From: Clostridium_AI sp002297865
GTDB taxonomy: Bacteria; Bacillota; Clostridia; Lachnospirales; Lachnospiraceae
Reading direction: 5' to 3'
DNA: 8,344 nucleotides
NCBI GenBank assembly: GCA_937903005.1
Contig: CALFNR010000007.1
Span: forward strand, 1 to 8,344
Every line of letters begins with the position of its first letter. Position 1 is the stretch's first letter. This document shows, in pieces, positions 4,756 through 8,344 of the stretch. The notes under the pieces were generated by a model. That model saw nothing but the letters and a program-made list of their open reading frames with translations, was not told the DNA's origin and made no database searches. Both the position numbers and the translations under genes were made by a program.

Positions 4756-6154
4756 ACTTTGCTGTTTCACTCATCTGTTTTGCTTTCTCGATCACTTCAT
4801 CTATTGTTCCTACATTGAAAAATGCTGCTTCCGGATATTCGTCCATTTCACCTTCAATTATGGCCTTAAATCCACGAATTGTTTCTTTTAATGGTACGTA
4901 TTTTCCTGGAACTGATGTAAAGTTCTCCGCAACATGGAATGGCTGTGATAAGAAACGCTGTATTCTTCTGGCACGAGAAACGGTTATTTTATCCTCATCT
5001 GACAGCTCTTCCATACCCAGAATTGCAATGATATCTTGTAATTCTGCATAACTTTGAAGAATTTCCTGCACCTTTCTAGCAGTTTTATAATGTTCTTCGC
5101 CGACCACATCTGCTTCCAAAATACGTGAATTGGACTCCAGCGGATCAACTGCTGGGTAAATACCTTGTTCTACTATTTTTCTTGACAAAACGGTTGTGGC
5201 GTCCAAATGTGCAAACGTAGTAGCTGGGGCTGGATCTGTTAAGTCATCGGCTGGCACATATACTGCTTGTACAGAAGTTACCGAACCATTTTTTGTAGAA
5301 GCAATACGTTCTTGCAGTTCACCGACCTCTGTTGCCAAAGTAGGCTGATACCCAACGGCAGATGGCATTCGTCCTAATAGGGCAGACACTTCAGAACCAG
5401 CTTGTACATATCGGAAAATATTATCCACGAACAAAAGAACATTTTGATGTTTTACATCACGAAAATATTCTGCCATAGTAAGTCCTGTTTCCGCCACCCG
5501 CATTCTGGCACCAGGAGATTCGTTCATCTGACCAAATACCAACGCTGTCTTTTTAAGGACTCCACTTTCTTTCATCTCCGACCACAGGTCATTTCCTTCT
5601 CTGGAACGCTCACCTACTCCGGTAAAAATAGAATAACCACCTTGCTCCGTAGCTATGTTTCGAATCAATTCCTGAATCAGAACAGTCTTACCTACTCCAG
5701 CTCCACCAAAAAGTCCAATTTTTCCGCCTTTTGCGTAAGGGGCTAATAAGTCGATAACTTTAATGCCTGTTTCCAGAATTTCAACAACAGGACTTTGTTC
5801 TTCGAATGATGGTGGTTCTCTATGAATCACCCATTTCTCTGCATCTGTAATTTTTGGACCACCGTCAATGGTCTGGCCCAATACATTAAAAAGGCGTCCT
5901 AGTGTTTTTTCTCCCACAGGAACTTTTATTCCACTGTCAGTTGACCTAACCTCCATATCTTTGCAAAGGCCTTCACTGGCCGCCATCATAATACAGCGAA
6001 CTGTATTATTTCCAATGTGCTGGGCAACTTCCATCACATCTTCTTTTCCATTGTTGTCAACAATCAGGGCATCTCTGATGTATGGAATATCCTTATCTGG
6101 AAACTCCACATCTATGACAGGTCCCATAACTGCTATAATCTTTCCTTTTTCCAT
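4754..6154 (-). CDS. atpD: F-type ATP synthase beta subunit
   Basis: A 466-residue catalytic beta subunit of F1; three copies alternate with alpha and make ATP at the interface. Motifs seen are the Walker A loop GGAGVGKT, the catalytic glutamate segment GERSREGNDLW, MNESPGARMRVAETGLTMAE, the Walker B region LLFVDNIFR, AGSEVSALLGRMPSAVGYQP, DDLTDPAPATTFAHLD and the DELSEED-like ELSDED. Length is normal. Several usually fixed positions differ from the E. coli/Bacillus consensus (Ser for Thr in GERT, Trp for Tyr in NDLY, Ser for Pro in NEPPG, Tyr-Val for Phe-Thr in FRFTQ). These may be typical of the clade, and no catalytic residue is lost. Start: ATG at 6152-6154 has AGAGG 6 nt upstream. An in-frame ATG 27 codons earlier lies inside the atpG 3' end and gives an unlikely Lys/Arg-rich extension. 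The gap to atpG is 43 nt and to atpC 10 nt. Confidence 0.97.
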   Translation of the reverse strand: MEKGKIIAVMGPVIDVEFPDKDIPYIRDALIVDNNGKEDVMEVAQHIGNNTVRCIMMAASEGLCKDMEVRSTDSGIKVPVGEKTLGRLFNVLGQTIDGGPKITDAEKWVIHREPPSFEEQSPVVEILETGIKVIDLLAPYAKGGKIGLFGGAGVGKTVLIQELIRNIATEQGGYSIFTGVGERSREGNDLWSEMKESGVLKKTALVFGQMNESPGARMRVAETGLTMAEYFRDVKHQNVLLFVDNIFRYVQAGSEVSALLGRMPSAVGYQPTLATEVGELQERIASTKNGSVTSVQAVYVPADDLTDPAPATTFAHLDATTVLSRKIVEQGIYPAVDPLESNSRILEADVVGEEHYKTARKVQEILQSYAELQDIIAILGMEELSDEDKITVSRARRIQRFLSQPFHVAENFTSVPGKYVPLKETIRGFKAIIEGEMDEYPEAAFFNVGTIDEVIEKAKQMSETAK

Positions 6155-6197
6155 TGGCTTCCTCTGAGTTCGAGGCTTTCCTCCTTTCGCTTTTGAT
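6155..6197 (-). promoter_or_regulatory. atpG-atpD intergenic leader with two Shine-Dalgarno-like sites
   Basis: The working site AGAGG (6161-6165) lies 6 nt before the atpD ATG. A second, stronger GGAGG (6180-6184) has no start codon at usable distance. CCTC (6172-6175) between them can pair with either one, so only one of the two can be masked at a time. The stems are only 4 bp, so this is suggestive only. Confidence 0.35.
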
Positions 6198-7094
6198 TTA
6201 TTTTTTCTGCTTTCGTTTTTGTGCTTTCGCCCCACCGATTACTTCTGTAATTTCCTGGGTAATCGCAGCCTGTCTCACCTGATTGTATTCCTTTTTTAAA
6301 GAAAACAGCATATCTTTTGCACTCTTTGTAGCAGACTCCATTGCCATCATTCTAGAATTCTGCTCTGAACAATAAGACTCAACCAGCGCACCATAAATGA
6401 AACCATTTACATAGTTGGTAATGACTCTGTCCATAATGTAATCCACAGGTGCCGCAAACTTTATTTCCTCCTGGTAAGTATCTGCTGGAATCTGTCTTTG
6501 GGAAAAATCCTTCATGTTCATGGGCAGAAGTCGTTTTGTTTCTGTAATCATGGAAAATGCGTTTTCCATCTTGGTATACACAATATAAACTTCGTCTAAC
6601 TGGTTACTTTGATATAAATCCAGCACATAGTCTTCGATGACTCGAGCTCGATGCAGGGTTGGTTTCTGAACCGTATACATAAAATGCTTGTCCACTTCCA
6701 GATTTTCTTTCATAAAAAACTGCCGGCCAGCTTCTCCAACGGCAAACAGTTTGTTGTGGGTTCCCATTTTTAGAAGTTCTTGGGTCTCTTTGATTGCGTT
6801 ATGATTGTATGCTCCTGCAAGACCTTTATCTGCTGTGATTACGATAAATCCTCTACGCTTTTCTTCATCTGGGATCTCATTATGCTGATCAAAGAAAATG
6901 TTGTGTACCTCTGGGATATGACGGAGTAGACGTGCAATTACAGACTGTAACGCAAAGAAATAAGGTTCTGCTTCTTCTAACTTCTTTTTAGCCGTACGAA
7001 GTTTGGAAGAAGAAATCATATACATTGCACTGGTAATCTTCATCGTATCCTGAATACTCTTCATTCTTTTTTGAATTTCCTTCGTATTTGCCAT
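6198..7094 (-). CDS. atpG: F-type ATP synthase gamma subunit
   Basis: A 298-residue gamma subunit, the rotating central shaft of F1. The N-terminal helix (MANTKEIQKRMKSIQDTMKI...) and the C-terminal helix (MAMESATKSAKDM... RQAAITQEITEVIGGA) are the two conserved ends that form the coiled-coil shaft. The middle part (about 80-210) is the less conserved globular domain, with ITADKGLAGAYN fitting the family's xTSDRGLCGxxN block. The usual MKMVAAAKL segment reads MYMISSSKL. The C-terminus ends in a very basic tail (KAQKRKQKK). ATG at 7092-7094 lies 3 nt after the atpA stop, with the site GGTAGGGG lying inside the atpA 3' end, so coupling to atpA translation is likely. Confidence 0.96.
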   Translation of the reverse strand: MANTKEIQKRMKSIQDTMKITSAMYMISSSKLRTAKKKLEEAEPYFFALQSVIARLLRHIPEVHNIFFDQHNEIPDEEKRRGFIVITADKGLAGAYNHNAIKETQELLKMGTHNKLFAVGEAGRQFFMKENLEVDKHFMYTVQKPTLHRARVIEDYVLDLYQSNQLDEVYIVYTKMENAFSMITETKRLLPMNMKDFSQRQIPADTYQEEIKFAAPVDYIMDRVITNYVNGFIYGALVESYCSEQNSRMMAMESATKSAKDMLFSLKKEYNQVRQAAITQEITEVIGGAKAQKRKQKK

Positions 7095-7097
7095 GGC

Positions 7098-8344
7098 TTA
7101 ACCCCTACCTTTAAATTCGTTGGCAGCATCCACGATAGCTTGTGCCAGTTCATCGGAAAGCTCTTTCTTTTCATTGATTTCATTGACAATTTCAAAATGT
7201 TCACGATCGAAGAAATCTAACATGTCACTCTGAAACTGCTTCACCTCTTTTACTGGTACAGAAAGAAATACATCATGGTTTGCTGCACATAAGGTAATAA
7301 CCTGTCTCGCCAGACTCATTGGATGGTAAAGTGGCTGTTTTAATAATTCCATCAAAATATGTCCGTATAACAGCTGATTTTTCGTGCTTGCATCCAAATC
7401 GGAACTGAATTGAGTGAATACTTCCATTTCTCGAAACTGGGCTAAATCAATACGAATGGTTCCAGATGCTTTCTTCATTGCCTTGGTCTGGGCTGCACCA
7501 CCGACACGGGATACCGATAAACCGACATTAACAGCAGGCCGCATTCCTGCAAAGAACAAATCGGATTCCAAAAAGATCTGTCCGTCGGTAATCGAGATTA
7601 CATTGGTTGGAATATAAGCAGATACATCTCCTGCTTGAGTTTCTACAATTGGAAGTGCTGTAATAGAACCTCCACCAAGATCCTCTTTTAGCTTACTGGA
7701 ACGTTCCAAAAGTCTTGAATGGAGATAAAATACATCTCCTGGATAGGCTTCACGACCTGGAGAGCGCTCTAATAATAAGGAGATTGCTCGGTAAGCCACC
7801 GCATGTTTACTTAAATCATCATATACAATGAGAACATCTTTTCCTTTGTACATAAAATATTCTGCTAACGCAGTTCCCGCATAAGGTGCAATATATTGTA
7901 AGGATGCAGAATCACTGGCAGTAGCAGACATCACAATGGTGTAATCCATGGCATCATGTTTTTTTAAAGTATTGACCAGCTTTGCTACTGTTGATGCCTT
8001 TTGCCCAATTGCCACGTAAATGCAGATTACATCTTTACCTTTTTGATTTAGGATTGTATCTATGGCAATGGCTGTTTTACCAGTCTGACGGTCACCGATT
8101 AAAAGCTCTCTCTGTCCCCTGCCAATAGGGAACATTGAGTCAATTGCCAATATACCTGTTGCCATTGGCTGATTGACACTTTGTCTATCTACTATTCCAG
8201 GTGCTTCATTTTCAATTGGTCGGAAATCCTCTGACTTTATTTCACCCTTTCCATCAATGGGTGCTCCCAAAGCATCTACGATTCTTCCAAGAAAAGCTTC
8301 ACCAGCTGGTACTCCTGCTCTCCGCTTCGTTCTTGTTACTTTCG
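7098..8344 (-). CDS. atpA: F-type ATP synthase alpha subunit, 5' end missing
   Basis: About 415 codons are present, ending in TAA at 7098-7100. The frame stays open to the right edge, so roughly the first 85-90 residues (most of the N-terminal barrel) lie outside. The segment beyond 8270 translates to VPAGEAFLGRIVDAL, which continues directly into GAPIDGKG, so a TTG at 8268-8270 is internal and not a start. Motifs seen are the P-loop GDRQTGKT, VYDDLSKHAVAYR, PGREAYPGDVFYLHSRLLER, and SVSRVGGAAQ with the arginine finger that reaches the beta catalytic site. The C-terminal helical domain with QFSSDLD and LLKQP follows. Alpha binds nucleotide without turning it over and carries the peripheral stalk contact. 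The order atpA-atpG-atpD-atpC is the standard F-type order. The a, c, b and delta genes should lie beyond the window. Confidence 0.97.
   Translation of the reverse strand, partial: KVTRTKRRAGVPAGEAFLGRIVDALGAPIDGKGEIKSEDFRPIENEAPGIVDRQSVNQPMATGILAIDSMFPIGRGQRELLIGDRQTGKTAIAIDTILNQKGKDVICIYVAIGQKASTVAKLVNTLKKHDAMDYTIVMSATASDSASLQYIAPYAGTALAEYFMYKGKDVLIVYDDLSKHAVAYRAISLLLERSPGREAYPGDVFYLHSRLLERSSKLKEDLGGGSITALPIVETQAGDVSAYIPTNVISITDGQIFLESDLFFAGMRPAVNVGLSVSRVGGAAQTKAMKKASGTIRIDLAQFREMEVFTQFSSDLDASTKNQLLYGHILMELLKQPLYHPMSLARQVITLCAANHDVFLSVPVKEVKQFQSDMLDFFDREHFEIVNEINEKKELSDELAQAIVDAANEFKGRG

Noticed and set aside
4734..6167. Several plus-strand open frames opposite atpD (4734-5051, 5402-5746, 5868-6167)
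   Set aside because: They lie fully antisense to a conserved gene, lack ribosome binding sites and show no recognisable protein features.
6155..6235. 27-residue basic N-terminal extension of the beta subunit
   Set aside because: It overlaps the atpG 3' end in another frame. The homologous beta N-terminus (MEKGKIIAVMGPV) starts at 6154 with its own ribosome binding site.
8268..8270. TTG as the start of the alpha subunit
   Set aside because: The frame continues upstream to the window edge with conserved alpha sequence (VPAGEAFLGRIVDAL), so the gene is simply cut off.
1..8344. CRISPR arrays, tRNA or rRNA genes, prophage or defence genes
   Set aside because: No regularly spaced repeats, cloverleaf-like sequences or related proteins were seen on either strand.

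Overview
The window reads as chromosomal DNA of a low-GC Gram-positive anaerobe, most likely a clostridium of the Lachnospiraceae type. The basis is the AT-rich sequence, strong GGAGG ribosome binding sites 6 nt before most starts, and protein features that resemble clostridial homologues. This is judged by eye; no search was run. Every gene lies on the minus strand, so transcription runs from high to low coordinates.

Region 1 (8344 to about 4270) is the distal half of a standard F-type ATP synthase operon in the order atpA (5' end cut by the window edge), atpG, atpD, atpC. Gaps are 3, 43 and 10 nt, and a hairpin terminator closes the operon at 4270-4300. These genes encode the alpha, gamma, beta and epsilon subunits of F1; the a, c, b and delta genes should lie beyond 8344. 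Nucleotide-binding and arginine-finger motifs are intact, so the complex looks functional.

Region 2 (4268-2793) is a MocR/GntR-type regulator: a winged helix joined to a PLP-dependent aminotransferase-like domain. It has its own candidate promoter directly after the atp terminator.

Region 3 (2792-2369) has no intact gene. It holds a solitary IS256-like terminal inverted repeat at 2590-2615, a structured leader and a short transposase-like start fragment, all reading rightwards. It also holds a good minus-strand promoter (2442-2470) for the next genes.

Region 4 (2368-148) is a two-gene operon ending in a strong terminator. It encodes a GapN-like aldehyde dehydrogenase whose oxyanion-hole Asn and a substrate-phosphate Arg are both replaced by His, then, 19 nt on, a stand-alone FAD/NAD(P)H reductase of the flavohemoglobin C-terminal type with no globin or iron-sulfur domain. 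The MocR regulator just upstream is a plausible but unproven controller.

Region 5 (137-1) is a well-formed promoter and the first 25 codons of a SufC-like ABC ATPase that runs off the left edge.

The ATP synthase part is ordinary. The part worth a second look is the regulator / altered GapN-like dehydrogenase / orphan reductase group. It could be an uncharacterised aldehyde-oxidising redox unit; the sequence does not reveal its substrate or electron acceptor.
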